The notes below the pieces were generated by a model that was not told the DNA's origin, made no database searches, and saw only the letters and a list, made by a program, of their open reading frames with translations. A program made the translations under genes and the position numbers. Of a DNA stretch of 64,000 bases, positions 40,527-49,536 are shown in pieces. Source of the stretch: Brevibacterium atlanticum (GTDB lineage Bacteria; Actinomycetota; Actinomycetes; Actinomycetales; Brevibacteriaceae); NCBI RefSeq assembly GCF_011617245.1, contig NZ_CP050152.1, forward strand, positions 3,276,503 to 3,340,502, written 5' to 3'. The number at the start of each line of letters is the position of its first letter. The first letter of the stretch is position 1.

Positions 40527-42595
40527 CAGTCCTCACCGTGGGCGATGTTCTCCTGCATCTGCAGGAATCCGACGTGGCGTTCGTACTTGTCGAGCACGTC
40601 GTTGATGAGCTGGTCCTTCGTGTAGCCCATGATGTCGTAGCCCTGGCCGACACCGCCGTCGAGGTAGACCTCCATCCGATAGTAGTCCTCGGTGCCGCGG
40701 GGCACGTGGCCGCCGAAGGACGGGACGCTGACCTTCCGCGGCCACACCTGGTACCGGAACGGGAACTGTCCCTCGCCGTCGACTTCGAGTTCGATGAGCT
40801 CTCCGTCGTCGACGAACTGCCCCTCGGAATCGACGCGACCGCAGCGGGCGGAGATTCCTCGGTCCTCGAGTTCCGCGGCGACCTCGCCGAGAGTGGGGAC
40901 AAGAGTCTTCTCGACGAAGCCTTCGGCCTTGGACTTGTTCGGGAACGACAGCACCCGGCCGAGCTGACGCTGCCAGGACTCGTGCCCTTGGCCGGAGGCG
41001 GAGCGGCGTGCCAGAGAGGCGGGCAGGCTCTGGTCGATGATGTCGACGCGATGGGCTTCGATCCGCAGCGCTCGGTAGAGGCCGATCATCACGAGGATGA
41101 CGACGAAGGCGAACGGCAGCCCCATGATCACCGTCGCGTTCTGCAGTGCGCCGATGCCGCCGACGATGAGCATCGCGATCGTCAGGGCACCGGTCAGCAA
41201 CGCCCAGAAGATCCGCAGACCGGCCCGTCCGTCGTGCTGCGGGCTCGGCAGATGCGAGGACAAATTCGCCATCACCAAGGCAGCGGAGTCTGCCGAGGTG
41301 ACGTAGAAGAGCAGTGCGGTCAGCGTGGCAACTGCGGCAACGATGACGAATGCCGGGTAGTGAGAGAGCAGCTGGTAGAAGCCGCCTTCCGGGAAGAGGA
41401 TCGTGTCCTCGCCGAACTTCTTGTTCCCGCTGCGGATGATGTCGAGCGCCGAGTTCCCGTAGATCGAGATCCACATGAAGATGTAGATGAACGGGATCGT
41501 CAGCGTGCCGATGACGAACTGGCGGATGGTCCGACCCCGCGAGATGCGTGCGAGGAAGAGGCCGACGAACGATGCCCAGGCGATCCACCAGGCCCAGAAG
41601 AACAGGGTCCAGTCGGTCATCCATGTTCCGGTGTCCTCGAAGGCGAAGGTCTGACCGACCATGTCCGGGAAGAGGCGGACGAAGTCGGCGACGTTGAGGA
41701 CGAAGGCGTTGAGCAGGAACTTCGTGTTGCCTGCCACGAGCACCCAGATGCTCAGCGCGATCGCGAGGAAGACGTTGAGGATGGAGAGGAACTTGATGCC
41801 CTTGTCGACACCGGAGACCGCGGAGAGTGTGGCCACACCGACGCCGACGACGACGATCCCGATCTGCGCAGCGGTGCCGACGGGCAGGCCGAAGACCTGG
41901 TTGAGTCCGACGTTGACCATGACCACGCCGATGCCCAACGAGGTGGCCACGCCGAAGATCGTACCGAGCAGGGCGGCGAAGTCGACGGTGTCACCGAGGG
42001 TGCCCTGTACCCGCTTGCCGAAGATCGGGGCGAGCGCGGACCGGATCGCCAGGGGCATGTTCATCCGGTAGGCGAAGTAGGCCAGGGCGATACCCATGAG
42101 GGCGTAGAGTCCCCAGCCGCTCAGTCCGTAGTGGAAGAGGGTCCACACTGTGGCTTCTCGTGCGGCATCGACCGTTTCGGGTTCGGTGCTCGGCGGGGTG
42201 AGGTACTGGGTGACGGGTTCGGCGACCGCGAAGAACATGAGGTCGGTGCTGATGCCGGCGGCGAAGAGCATCGACGCCCACGCGAGGAGTCCGTATTCGG
42301 GCTTCGAGTGCTCGGGCCCGAGCTTCGTCGAGCCGTAGCGGGAGGCCGCGAGGTAGATGACGAAGACGAGGACGATCGCGACGAGGAGGACGTAGAACCA
42401 GCCGAACCAATCGGAGGTCCAGCCGACCACGGCGCCGAGGACGGTCTCGGCGTTGGTCGGGGCGAAGAAGGCCCACAGGGTGATGGCCAGGGTGCCGACC
42501 GCCGCGGCGATGAACACCCGCCAATTCACCGGCGGCAGTGAGATCTTCCCCCCTGACTTCTGCTCTCCGGTGGAACTGTCCACTGTCGCTGTCAT
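40526..42595 (-). CDS. betT: BCCT-family choline/glycine betaine transporter with long cytoplasmic tail
   Basis: 689 residues. Twelve helices with the BCCT signature WTLFFWAWWIAWASFVGLFL, ARISRGRTIRQFVIG and GLSGWGLYALMGIALAYFAY; a ~170-residue hydrophilic C-terminal domain (after ALRIEAHRVDIIDQSLPASL) matches the osmosensing tail of BetT. It imports choline or betaine with protons or sodium. ATG 42595 has AAGGAG eight bases upstream; an extended frame to 42853 has no homology. Heads an operon with tag and nudix. An aldehyde dehydrogenase lies upstream, but a betaine aldehyde role is not evident. Confidence 0.92.
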   Translation of the reverse strand: MTATVDSSTGEQKSGGKISLPPVNWRVFIAAAVGTLAITLWAFFAPTNAETVLGAVVGWTSDWFGWFYVLLVAIVLVFVIYLAASRYGSTKLGPEHSKPEYGLLAWASMLFAAGISTDLMFFAVAEPVTQYLTPPSTEPETVDAAREATVWTLFHYGLSGWGLYALMGIALAYFAYRMNMPLAIRSALAPIFGKRVQGTLGDTVDFAALLGTIFGVATSLGIGVVMVNVGLNQVFGLPVGTAAQIGIVVVGVGVATLSAVSGVDKGIKFLSILNVFLAIALSIWVLVAGNTKFLLNAFVLNVADFVRLFPDMVGQTFAFEDTGTWMTDWTLFFWAWWIAWASFVGLFLARISRGRTIRQFVIGTLTIPFIYIFMWISIYGNSALDIIRSGNKKFGEDTILFPEGGFYQLLSHYPAFVIVAAVATLTALLFYVTSADSAALVMANLSSHLPSPQHDGRAGLRIFWALLTGALTIAMLIVGGIGALQNATVIMGLPFAFVVILVMIGLYRALRIEAHRVDIIDQSLPASLARRSASGQGHESWQRQLGRVLSFPNKSKAEGFVEKTLVPTLGEVAAELEDRGISARCGRVDSEGQFVDDGELIELEVDGEGQFPFRYQVWPRKVSVPSFGGHVPRGTEDYYRMEVYLDGGVGQGYDIMGYTKDQLINDVLDKYERHVGFLQMQENIAHGED

Positions 42596-42904
42596 CTGTC
42601 TGCTCCTTCTTCGGACGCGGCGGCGTCCTCCGCATACACGGACTTCTGCTTCATCGGAATGGGGCGATCCACCCGGACGGAATCTCCGGGTGCGGCCAGT
42701 CTTGGACGCTATCACACTGCACACCCGTGCCGAGGTGCTCGCGTCAGACTGCGTCCGAACTGAGATATGCGGCCACCGCGTGGGCGAGCGCCGAGAATTC
42801 AGGGCACAGACATGACGAACGCCCACACCGAGGTGGGTGCGGGCGCTCATCACAGGTATCAGCCGACGAGGAGGTGGTCGACCTTCATCGCCGAGGCGGC
42901 CGTG
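42596..42904. other. Intergenic region between aldehyde dehydrogenase and betT
   Basis: 309 bases, both flanking genes on the minus strand. A GC-rich imperfect hairpin (CGCCCACACC facing GGTGGGTGCGGGCG, ~42817-42850) may terminate the dehydrogenase transcript. The rest is the betT leader with AAGGAG before 42595. No other coding frame is supported. Confidence 0.5.
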
Positions 42905-44287
42905 TCAGTCCTGCTTGTACACGAGCTGCTTGTTGACGAACTCGTCCATCGCCAGCGGTCCGAGCTCACGGCCGACCCCGGAGCGCTTGACTCCGCCGAA
43001 GGGCAGGAACTCGCGCGTTCCCTCGGGAGCGTTGAGGAACACCATGCCCGAATCGATCTGCGAGCCGACGCGTTCGGCCCGTTCGACGTCACCGGAGAAC
43101 ACGGCGGCACCGAGACCGAACGGGGTGTCATTGGCCAGTTCGACGGCTTCCTCTTCGCTGCCGACCTTGTAGACGATGACAGCGGGACCGAAGAGCTCCT
43201 CGTAATACCCGCGCATGCCCTTCTCGACTCCGGTGAGCACGACGGGTTCGACGTAGGCGCCGCCTCCGTCGTACTTCTTGCCGCCCGCCAGCAGGGTCGC
43301 GCCCTGGCTGACGGTGTCCTGGACCTGTTCGATGAAGCGGTCGGCCGCGGCCACCGAGGACAGTGGGGACAGGCGGGAACCCTCCTCACCCGGCGTCGCA
43401 GGGGTGCGCTTCTTGGCCTCCTCGGTGATGGAGGAGACGAAGTCGTCGTAGAGGTCGTCCATGACGATCATCCGCTTGGGCGAGTTGCAGGCCTGGCCGG
43501 TGTTGCCCATGCGGGTGTTGAAGAACGTCTTCGCGGACTCCTTGACGTCGGCGGAGTCGAGGAGGATGTAGGGGTCGGAACCGCCGAGCTCGAGGACGAC
43601 CTTCTTGAGGTTCTTGCCGGCCTCGGCGGCCACGGCCGCACCTGCCCGTTCGGAGCCGGTCAGCGAGACGCCGTGGTTGCGCGGATCGGGCAGGATGAGG
43701 TCGGCGACCTGCTCGTTGCTCGCGTAGATGTTGATGTACGCACCCTCGGGCAAGCCGGCCTCGATGAAGATCTCCTCCATGATCTGGGCCGAGCGGGGGC
43801 ACTGCGGGGCGTGCTTGAGCAGGATCGTGTTGCCCAGTGCCAGGTTCGGTGCGGCGAAGCGCGCGACCTGGTAGTAGGGGAAGTTCCACGGCATGATGCC
43901 CAGCAGCGAGCCGACGGGCTTGCGGCGGATCATGGCGGTGGCGTCCTTGGGTCCGCGCAGGGGTTCATCGGCCATGAACGCCTCGGCGTTGTCGGCGAAG
44001 TACTTGTAGATGAGGCTGCACAGGCCGACCTCGCCCTTGCCTTCGGGCACGGCTTTGCCCATTTCGAGCTGGATGACCTCGGCGAGCTCTTCGGCGCGTT
44101 CGGAGTAGATCTCCGCGACGCGGGCGAGGATCGTCGCCCGTTCGGCCACGGTGGTCCGGCTCCACTCGGTGAAGGTCGTCGCCGAACGATCGAGGGCGGC
44201 GAGGATCTCGGAATCGGTGGCGGTGGCGAACTCTTCGGCGACTTCGCCGGTCGCCGGGTTGGTCACACGGTACGCGGTGGTGGTCAT
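42905..44287 (-). CDS. NAD(P)-dependent aldehyde dehydrogenase (succinate-semialdehyde type)
   Basis: 460 residues. Signatures: [40 protein letters not shown], catalytic Glu in [11 protein letters not shown], catalytic Cys in [13 protein letters not shown] and [20 protein letters not shown]. It is the short GabD/YneI-type, oxidising succinic semialdehyde or similar aldehydes. ATG 44287 has GAGGA seven bases upstream. A stem-loop at 44361 separates it from the zinc cluster. Confidence 0.93.
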   Translation of the reverse strand: MTTTAYRVTNPATGEVAEEFATATDSEILAALDRSATTFTEWSRTTVAERATILARVAEIYSERAEELAEVIQLEMGKAVPEGKGEVGLCSLIYKYFADNAEAFMADEPLRGPKDATAMIRRKPVGSLLGIMPWNFPYYQVARFAAPNLALGNTILLKHAPQCPRSAQIMEEIFIEAGLPEGAYINIYASNEQVADLILPDPRNHGVSLTGSERAGAAVAAEAGKNLKKVVLELGGSDPYILLDSADVKESAKTFFNTRMGNTGQACNSPKRMIVMDDLYDDFVSSITEEAKKRTPATPGEEGSRLSPLSSVAAADRFIEQVQDTVSQGATLLAGGKKYDGGGAYVEPVVLTGVEKGMRGYYEELFGPAVIVYKVGSEEEAVELANDTPFGLGAAVFSGDVERAERVGSQIDSGMVFLNAPEGTREFLPFGGVKRSGVGRELGPLAMDEFVNKQLVYKQD

Positions 44288-44360
44288 GGCTGTCCTCGTT
44301 TCGATTCGGGGTTGTGCCTCGGTCACCATCAAACCTATGACCGATTCCCGGCGTCGGCAA

Positions 44361-44394
44361 TGCTCATCTCACCTCCCGGGTGAGTTGTTGAGCA
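44361..44394. terminator. Stem-loop after aztD/aztC/aztD operon
   Basis: Outer arms TGCTCA/TGAGCA and inner CTCACC/GGTGAG form a nested hairpin 25 bases after the distal aztD stop and ahead of the aldehyde dehydrogenase gene. Confidence 0.55.
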
Positions 44395-44419
44395 TCTTGT
44401 CAGCGGGCGCCGGGCCGAC

Positions 44420-45697
44420 TCACCCGGTGACGCCGGTGACCTCGTCGGTGGCATGCGGCAGTTCGGCGGTCTTCTCCACCTTCCCGGTGCCGAGGTCGAC
44501 GATGTGGATCTCCGACTTCTCCGGATCGGACACGTACGCCTTCTCCCCCTGCACGAACAGGGTCGGCCGGGCCTGCTGCCAGTCGACCGGTTCCTTCCAA
44601 TCGTCGATGACGGGGTATTCCTCGTCGATGTCTCCGGACTTCGGATCGATGACCCGCAGCTTCCCATCCGTGCCGAGGACGAGGGCCTCACCATCGGGAC
44701 CGCGACCCAGCGAGCGGAAGCTGTACGAAGCGCCGAGGTCGACGAGCTTCATCGTGCCCGCCTCGGTGTCGGTGAGGCTGATGCGCTCAGGACGTTCGAG
44801 TTCGGCGTCCTCGTCGACCTTGTAGTCGCCGAGCACGACCGGAGACTCGTCGCTGCCCTGCTGGTTGCCGATGCGCCCGTAGTCATCCTTCGCATCGACT
44901 TTGCTGAATTCTCCGTCCTTGTACAGCAGTATTCCGTCCTCACAGCCGAGAGCGATGGCCTCGTTCTGGGCCGCCGCCTCACCGTGGATGCCGGGGCAGT
45001 CCTCGCTGCGGGCGGTCTCCTTTCCTTCGGCGTCGACGACCTTCGCCCCGGAGCGTTCCTCTTCCGTGCCGATGGTGTGCAGGGTCGATCCGTCCTCGAG
45101 TCTGACCGCGACCCCGTGGTGCGGTTCCTCGGCCTCGATGACCTGCGGGTCCGGTGCGCCCTCGGCGAAGGCGTCGGTGTCGAAGGTCTGGATCTTGCCG
45201 TCCCCGTCGCCGAAGAGGACTGTCGTCCCACCGTGTCGGACGACGTGCCCGGGAGTGTCGGTCTCGTAGACAGTGTCGGTCAGAGCAGGCGCTGCGGCGT
45301 AGCTGTGCGTGTGGTCGCCGTGTTCCTCGGTCCAGACCCCGGCGTCGAAGAGCCGGAATCCTTCGGCCACTGAGACCATCACATGGCGTGAGTCGCCGAC
45401 GGGGTTGACCCTGTTGAAGCCTTCGAGCTTCGTATCGTCGATGACCTCGAGTGTCGTCGCGTCGAGCGTCATGATTCCACCGTCATAGGTGGTCACCAGG
45501 CGCGGGGCCGGCGCATCGAGTTCCTCGGCGTCCTCTGCCCCGGCTTTTTCACCGCTGTGTTCGTCGTGACCGGCCCGGTTGAGGTCGTCGGTCTCTTCCC
45601 CGCCGGTGCCGCATCCGGCCAGCAGCAGGGTCGCGGCGAGGGCCGCAGATGCGGAGCCGATGACAGTGCGGTGTGGCCTCATCATTGGTGTTCTCAT
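44420..45697 (-). CDS. aztD: AztD zinc metallochaperone lipoprotein, distal paralogue
   Basis: 425 residues. Signal peptide and lipobox TLLLAGC (Cys ~29), an acidic His-containing linker, then a beta-propeller. The AztD zinc motif HGDHTHSY (His126, His129, His131) and the second site EEPHHGVAV are present. AztD hands zinc to the AztC binding protein outside the membrane. It follows aztC by 34 bases. It is only distantly like the other aztD at 46715 (different linker and loop sequences), so it is an old duplication. Start 45697 or 45685 are both possible; ribosome site weak. Confidence 0.9.
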   Translation of the reverse strand: MRTPMMRPHRTVIGSASAALAATLLLAGCGTGGEETDDLNRAGHDEHSGEKAGAEDAEELDAPAPRLVTTYDGGIMTLDATTLEVIDDTKLEGFNRVNPVGDSRHVMVSVAEGFRLFDAGVWTEEHGDHTHSYAAAPALTDTVYETDTPGHVVRHGGTTVLFGDGDGKIQTFDTDAFAEGAPDPQVIEAEEPHHGVAVRLEDGSTLHTIGTEEERSGAKVVDAEGKETARSEDCPGIHGEAAAQNEAIALGCEDGILLYKDGEFSKVDAKDDYGRIGNQQGSDESPVVLGDYKVDEDAELERPERISLTDTEAGTMKLVDLGASYSFRSLGRGPDGEALVLGTDGKLRVIDPKSGDIDEEYPVIDDWKEPVDWQQARPTLFVQGEKAYVSDPEKSEIHIVDLGTGKVEKTAELPHATDEVTGVTG

Positions 45698-45731
45698 TTC
45701 CTCTGTTCTCTCTTCTTCTCTGTTGTGGATT

Positions 45732-46718
45732 TCAACTTTCGGGTGCCAGCCCCGCGGCGATGGCCTCGGCGTTGGCTTTCTGCATGTCGATGTAGGTCGC
45801 GGCGTCACCGTCGGCCCCGGTCAGCGACTCCGAATACAGAGCCACCACCTCGACGTCGGTATCGACCTCTCCGGAGAGCGCCTCGGCGAGCTTCTGCGGT
45901 TGGGAGGAGTCGGCGAAGATCGTCGGCACGCCTGCTTCCTCGATCGTTCGGGCGAGCTCCTCGAGGTCGGCCGCCGAGGGTGAGGCCAGCGTCGTGCCGC
46001 TGGGCAGGACCGCGCCGATGACGTCGAAGTCGAAGCGATCGGCGAAATAGCCGAATACGTGGTGGTTGGTCACGAGCCTGCGACGGTCTGACGGAATCGC
46101 CGCGGTCATGTCCGCGATCTCGGCATCGAGGTCTCTCAGCTGGTCCCGGTACGTGTCTGCGGAATCGGCGACCTGCGCGGCGATGTCACTCTCGACCTGT
46201 TCTGCCAGGGTGTCCTCGATGGCATCGACGGCGGTGAGCATGCGTTGCGGGTCGGTCCAGAAGTGCGGATCCGCCTGGCCTGAGTTCTCCCCGCTGCGGT
46301 AGTCGAGCGGATCGACGTGCTCGCCGACCTCGAGCACCTCGACGCCCTCGCTGCGGGCATTGTCGAGGTTGGAGTTCAGTCCCTCCTCGAGCCCGAGGCC
46401 GTTGGACACGATGAGATCCGCCGACTCCATCTGCCCGGCTTCCTTCGCCGAGATCCCGAAGGAATGGGGATCGGCATTGGGTTTCATCAGCACCGTCACC
46501 TCGGCGGATTCACCGACGACATTGCGCACGACATCGCCGAGGATGTTCGTCGTCACGACGATGCGCGGGGTCTCCTGCCCGGTCGAGCAGGCCGAGAGCG
46601 CGGCAGTGAGGCCGAGGACGAGCGTCGCAGCGATCGGCCGAGCGTGCGCTCCGGATCCCCGCGGACCACGCAGGTATCCGCGGTACGCGCTCCCGCGCCT
46701 CGCTCTCCGGCCGCTCAT
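45732..46718 (-). CDS. aztC: AztC zinc-binding lipoprotein of ABC transporter
   Basis: 328 residues, cluster A-I metal-binding fold. Basic N-terminus, lipobox AALSAC (Cys ~44), and zinc ligands in NADPHSFGIS (His85), ADPHFWTDP (His152), VTNHHVFGYF (~219) and FADSSQPQKLA. It lacks the His-rich flexible loop typical for ZnuA; in AztABCD systems a chaperone replaces that loop. ATG overlaps the stop of the upstream aztD by four bases (ATGA), so the two are translationally coupled. Confidence 0.94.
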   Translation of the reverse strand: MSGRRARRGSAYRGYLRGPRGSGAHARPIAATLVLGLTAALSACSTGQETPRIVVTTNILGDVVRNVVGESAEVTVLMKPNADPHSFGISAKEAGQMESADLIVSNGLGLEEGLNSNLDNARSEGVEVLEVGEHVDPLDYRSGENSGQADPHFWTDPQRMLTAVDAIEDTLAEQVESDIAAQVADSADTYRDQLRDLDAEIADMTAAIPSDRRRLVTNHHVFGYFADRFDFDVIGAVLPSGTTLASPSAADLEELARTIEEAGVPTIFADSSQPQKLAEALSGEVDTDVEVVALYSESLTGADGDAATYIDMQKANAEAIAAGLAPES

Positions 46719-47941
46719 CGACCGGTGACCGCGAGCGCGGCCGGGGTTCCGCCGACGTCGAAGCTGCGCGCCTCGCGCAGTCCGTCAGCTTGGTCGAGCT
46801 CGAGGACGGCACCGGAACTCGGGTCGCTGACATACGTGCGCTCACGGTCGACGACGACGTCGGGACCGGCACCATGCCCCTCGGCAGGCGCATTCGGCAC
46901 GTCGATGAGGTTCTTCTTCTCCGCCTCTCCCGACTCCGGATCGATCGAATATGCGGTGCCGTCGGCGTCGAGGGCGACCACCGCGGAGTCGTCGCCGGCC
47001 ACCGAGGCGGCGACCACCTCGGCGCCGGTGTCGGCATACGTCCAGCCACCGGACTTCGCATCGAACAGGCCGATTCCATGGTCATCGAGAGGCGCGGCGG
47101 CGAGGTCGCGGCCGACCTCCACCGACCACGCTCGGGAACCGTCGGCCTCATCAGGGTAGGGCACGAGCTCTGCGCTGAGCTCCTCGTCGAATGTCATCAG
47201 TCCCTCGGCGCAGGCGAAGGCGGGACCCTCTCTGGTGACCCCGGCGCCGTGGATCTCCGCGCAGTCCTCATCGACGGGCGAGGCAGCGCCCTTCTCGTCG
47301 TAGACGGCGAGTGAGGACGGCAGATCCTCCGACGATTCGCCGGGAACGGTGGAGATCAGGTGGTCTTCGAAGGGCACCGCGACACCGTGGTGGGGACCTG
47401 GCCGGATGGTGCCGAGCTGCTCGGTCTTCCCATCGCCGAGCCCACCGCGGTCGAGCAGCTTCGCGCGCCCCTCCCCGTCGAAGAAGAGGGCGACCCCCGT
47501 GCCGGCCGAGACGATATGGGCGGGATCGGCTCCGGTGACCGCGTCGAGCGCTGTCGGTTCGGCGCGATAGTAGTGCTTATGGTCGCCGTGGTCGACGGTC
47601 CAGACTCCCGTGTCGACGGGCGTCACGGTTCCGGCCTCCTGGTCGGCGAGGTAGAGGTAGCGGTCATCCGCGCCCGCGAGTGAGGTGTTCGCGGAGGCGG
47701 GCACCTCGAGCACGGTCTCCTCGCTGAGCAGATCGAGGATCCTCACGGCCCCTGACTCCGAATCGCTGACGCTCAGGCGCAGCTGCGGTTCGCTCGCCTC
47801 CTCGGCTCCTTCGACATAGCCGTGCGGGGTCGCGGAGCCGGTGTCGGATCCGTCTGTCGGCGGGGAGGCATTCTGACATCCGACGAGCAGTGCGGCGGCC
47901 GCGACGATCGATGCGGCGGCGGGAGTCGGCAGGTTCTTCAT
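46715..47941 (-). CDS. aztD: AztD zinc metallochaperone lipoprotein, proximal paralogue
   Basis: 408 residues. Lipobox AALLVGC (Cys ~22), then a beta-propeller carrying HGDHKHYY (His118, 121, 123) and PGPHHGVAV, the AztD zinc sites. It is the first gene of the minus-strand unit aztD-aztC-aztD, whose promoter region carries a Zur-like box overlapping the end of aztB. ATG 47941 (AGAAAG five bases upstream) is preferred to the GTG two codons earlier. AztC overlaps its stop. It probably supplies zinc to AztC under scarcity. Confidence 0.9.
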   Translation of the reverse strand: MKNLPTPAAASIVAAAALLVGCQNASPPTDGSDTGSATPHGYVEGAEEASEPQLRLSVSDSESGAVRILDLLSEETVLEVPASANTSLAGADDRYLYLADQEAGTVTPVDTGVWTVDHGDHKHYYRAEPTALDAVTGADPAHIVSAGTGVALFFDGEGRAKLLDRGGLGDGKTEQLGTIRPGPHHGVAVPFEDHLISTVPGESSEDLPSSLAVYDEKGAASPVDEDCAEIHGAGVTREGPAFACAEGLMTFDEELSAELVPYPDEADGSRAWSVEVGRDLAAAPLDDHGIGLFDAKSGGWTYADTGAEVVAASVAGDDSAVVALDADGTAYSIDPESGEAEKKNLIDVPNAPAEGHGAGPDVVVDRERTYVSDPSSGAVLELDQADGLREARSFDVGGTPAALAVTGR

Positions 47942-47952
47942 AGCCACTTTCT

Positions 47953-47981
47953 ATTGATATTTATTCTCATTACCAATGAGA
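47953..47981. promoter_or_regulatory. Zur-like box upstream of aztD-aztC-aztD
   Basis: ATTGATATTTATTCTCATT (47953-47971) matches the other cluster box in its TGATA...TCATT frame; TCTCATT-3-AATGAGA (47965-47981) is a perfect inverted repeat that covers the aztB stop codon. Confidence 0.55.
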
Positions 47982-48800
47982 TACTAGCGCACCACGAAGC
48001 CGCTTCGCGACGAGAACGAGAAAGAACGCCCCGACGGCGATCAGCGCGATCGTCGCCCCGGCCGAGGTCCCCGAATGCCAACTGACCACCAACCCCGCAA
48101 AGGTCGCGACCGCACCGAGGACGGCCGCGGCGACCATCATCACCCCCACCCGCCTGAACAGAAGGAAGGCCGTGGCAGGCGGACCGATGAGCAGACCGAA
48201 GACGAGCAGTGTGCCGACGACCTGGAAGGACGCGACCACCGCCAGCGCCGTGAGGATGAGCATCGCCGCATGCGCGCAACCGGGCCGCATACCCAGAGTG
48301 GCCGCCTTGCGCTCATCGAAGGCCAGCGCGAGGAAGGGGCGTCGCAGCAGAATGCAGGCCAGCACCCCGAGGCACGTCGCCGCACCGAGGATCACGAGAT
48401 CGACCCAGCGGACGCCGAGCACATCCCCGAACAGAAAGGCGGTGAGGTCGACAGCGAAGGACTGCGAATGGGAGACGATGACGACGCCGAATGCGAGCAT
48501 GCCGACGAACAGCAGTCCGATGCTCACGTCCTGCGACAACTTCGACTCGCGCGCAACCCAGGTGATGCCGGCGGCCATGACCAGGGCACTGACCGCTGCA
48601 CCGATCATCAGATGCCCCCCGAGCAGGGCTGCGATCGCCACCCCCGGGAGCATGCCGTGGGACATCGCATCCCCGAAGAATGCGAGTCCGCGCAGCACCA
48701 CCCACGTGCCGATGCAGCCGCAGAGAACGGCCGCGAGAACGCCGGCGATGAGCGCGCGGAGGACGAAGGAGGCGCCGAATGGCTCGAGGAGGAATTCCAT
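47970..48800 (-). CDS. aztB: AztB zinc ABC transporter permease
   Basis: 276 residues, eight or nine helices. LEPFGASFVLRALIAGVLAA, GLAFFGDAMSHGMLPGVAIA and FDERKAATLGMRPGCAHAAM are hallmarks of ABC-3 metal permeases (ZnuB family). Together with AztA and AztC it imports zinc. TATCAT seven bases before ATG 48800 suggests a leaderless start; the alternative ATG eight codons upstream lies inside the operator. It is divergent from aztA and followed by the aztD-aztC-aztD unit after 28 bases. Confidence 0.93.
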   Translation of the reverse strand: MEFLLEPFGASFVLRALIAGVLAAVLCGCIGTWVVLRGLAFFGDAMSHGMLPGVAIAALLGGHLMIGAAVSALVMAAGITWVARESKLSQDVSIGLLFVGMLAFGVVIVSHSQSFAVDLTAFLFGDVLGVRWVDLVILGAATCLGVLACILLRRPFLALAFDERKAATLGMRPGCAHAAMLILTALAVVASFQVVGTLLVFGLLIGPPATAFLLFRRVGVMMVAAAVLGAVATFAGLVVSWHSGTSAGATIALIAVGAFFLVLVAKRLRGALVSHW

Positions 48801-48806
48801 TCCTGT

Positions 48807-48825
48807 GATGATAGTCGTTATCATT
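48807..48825. promoter_or_regulatory. Zur-like operator with two divergent -10 boxes in its arms
   Basis: ATGATA-5-TATCAT (48808-48824) is a perfect 6-bp inverted repeat. TATCAT on the plus strand (48819-48824) ends six bases before the aztA ATG; TATCAT on the minus strand (48813-48808) ends seven bases before the aztB ATG. One repressor would shut both directions. Confidence 0.65.
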
Positions 48826-48830
48826 ATCGA

Positions 48831-49517
48831 ATGAACACTTCGCCGCTCGCTGTCGACGTCACGGGCGTGACCTGCCACTACGGAGGGCATCTCGCCGTCG
48901 GTGCCATCGACCTGCACATTCCGGCAGAAGCGATCACCGCTCTCGTCGGCCACAACGGCTCCGGCAAGTCCACAGTGCTCATGGCGCTGGCAGGACTGCT
49001 GCGCCCGAGCGCCGGGACCATCACGGGCCGCCCTGCCGAGATCGCCTTCGTCACCCAGCACAGCAGTGCTCCGGACCATCTGCCGATCACCGTCAGGCAG
49101 ACGGTCGAGATGGGCCGCTGGAGGGCCACGGGCCTCTTCGGCCGCCTCAGCCGGAGAGATCGGGGGATCGTCGACGACTGCCTCGAGCGGCTGAGCATCT
49201 CCGATCTTGCCGACCGACGCCTCGGCGGACTCTCCGGTGGGCAGCGGCAGCGCACGCTCGTCGCTCAAGGATTGGCCCAGGAAGCGCCCCTGCTTCTCCT
49301 CGACGAGCCGTTGGCCGGCGTCGATTCCCAGGCCGTCGCGCTCATCGGGCGAGCGATCGAGGGAGTGCGTTCCGAAGGGACGACGATCGTCCTCGCCACC
49401 CATGACGAGGAACAGGCCCACTCCGCGGATCAGGTGGTCCGACTGCACCACGGGTCCGTTGCCGAGGTGCGCACACGGCACCGGAAACCCGACTCAGAGG
49501 CACTCACACAGCAGTGA
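48831..49517 (+). CDS. aztA: AztA zinc ABC transporter ATPase
   Basis: 228 residues. Walker A GHNGSGKST (~40-48), Q-loop FVTQHS, signature LSGGQRQRTLVAQGLAQ, Walker B LLLLDEPLAGVD and H-loop LATHDEE are intact. It energises AztB. The ATG comes six bases after a TATCAT -10 inside the Zur-like operator, so the mRNA is probably leaderless. It is divergent from aztB; the next gene at 49537 has its own promoter-like box. Confidence 0.95.
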   Translation: MNTSPLAVDVTGVTCHYGGHLAVGAIDLHIPAEAITALVGHNGSGKSTVLMALAGLLRPSAGTITGRPAEIAFVTQHSSAPDHLPITVRQTVEMGRWRATGLFGRLSRRDRGIVDDCLERLSISDLADRRLGGLSGGQRQRTLVAQGLAQEAPLLLLDEPLAGVDSQAVALIGRAIEGVRSEGTTIVLATHDEEQAHSADQVVRLHHGSVAEVRTRHRKPDSEALTQQ

Positions 49518-49536
49518 CGACTGCTACGGTGAGCCT

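Noticed and set aside
40235..42541. 768-codon open frame opposite betT
   Set aside because: Same mirror effect; no start signal, no known domain, and betT matches BCCT transporters throughout.
42595..42905. Choline-to-betaine pathway (aldehyde dehydrogenase plus betT)
   Set aside because: The dehydrogenase looks like the succinate-semialdehyde type, no choline oxidase is present, and a hairpin and 309 bases separate the genes.
48075..48830. N-terminal extension of aztA opposite aztB
   Set aside because: The in-frame extension is highly charged mirror sequence; AztA homology and the promoter place the start at 48831.
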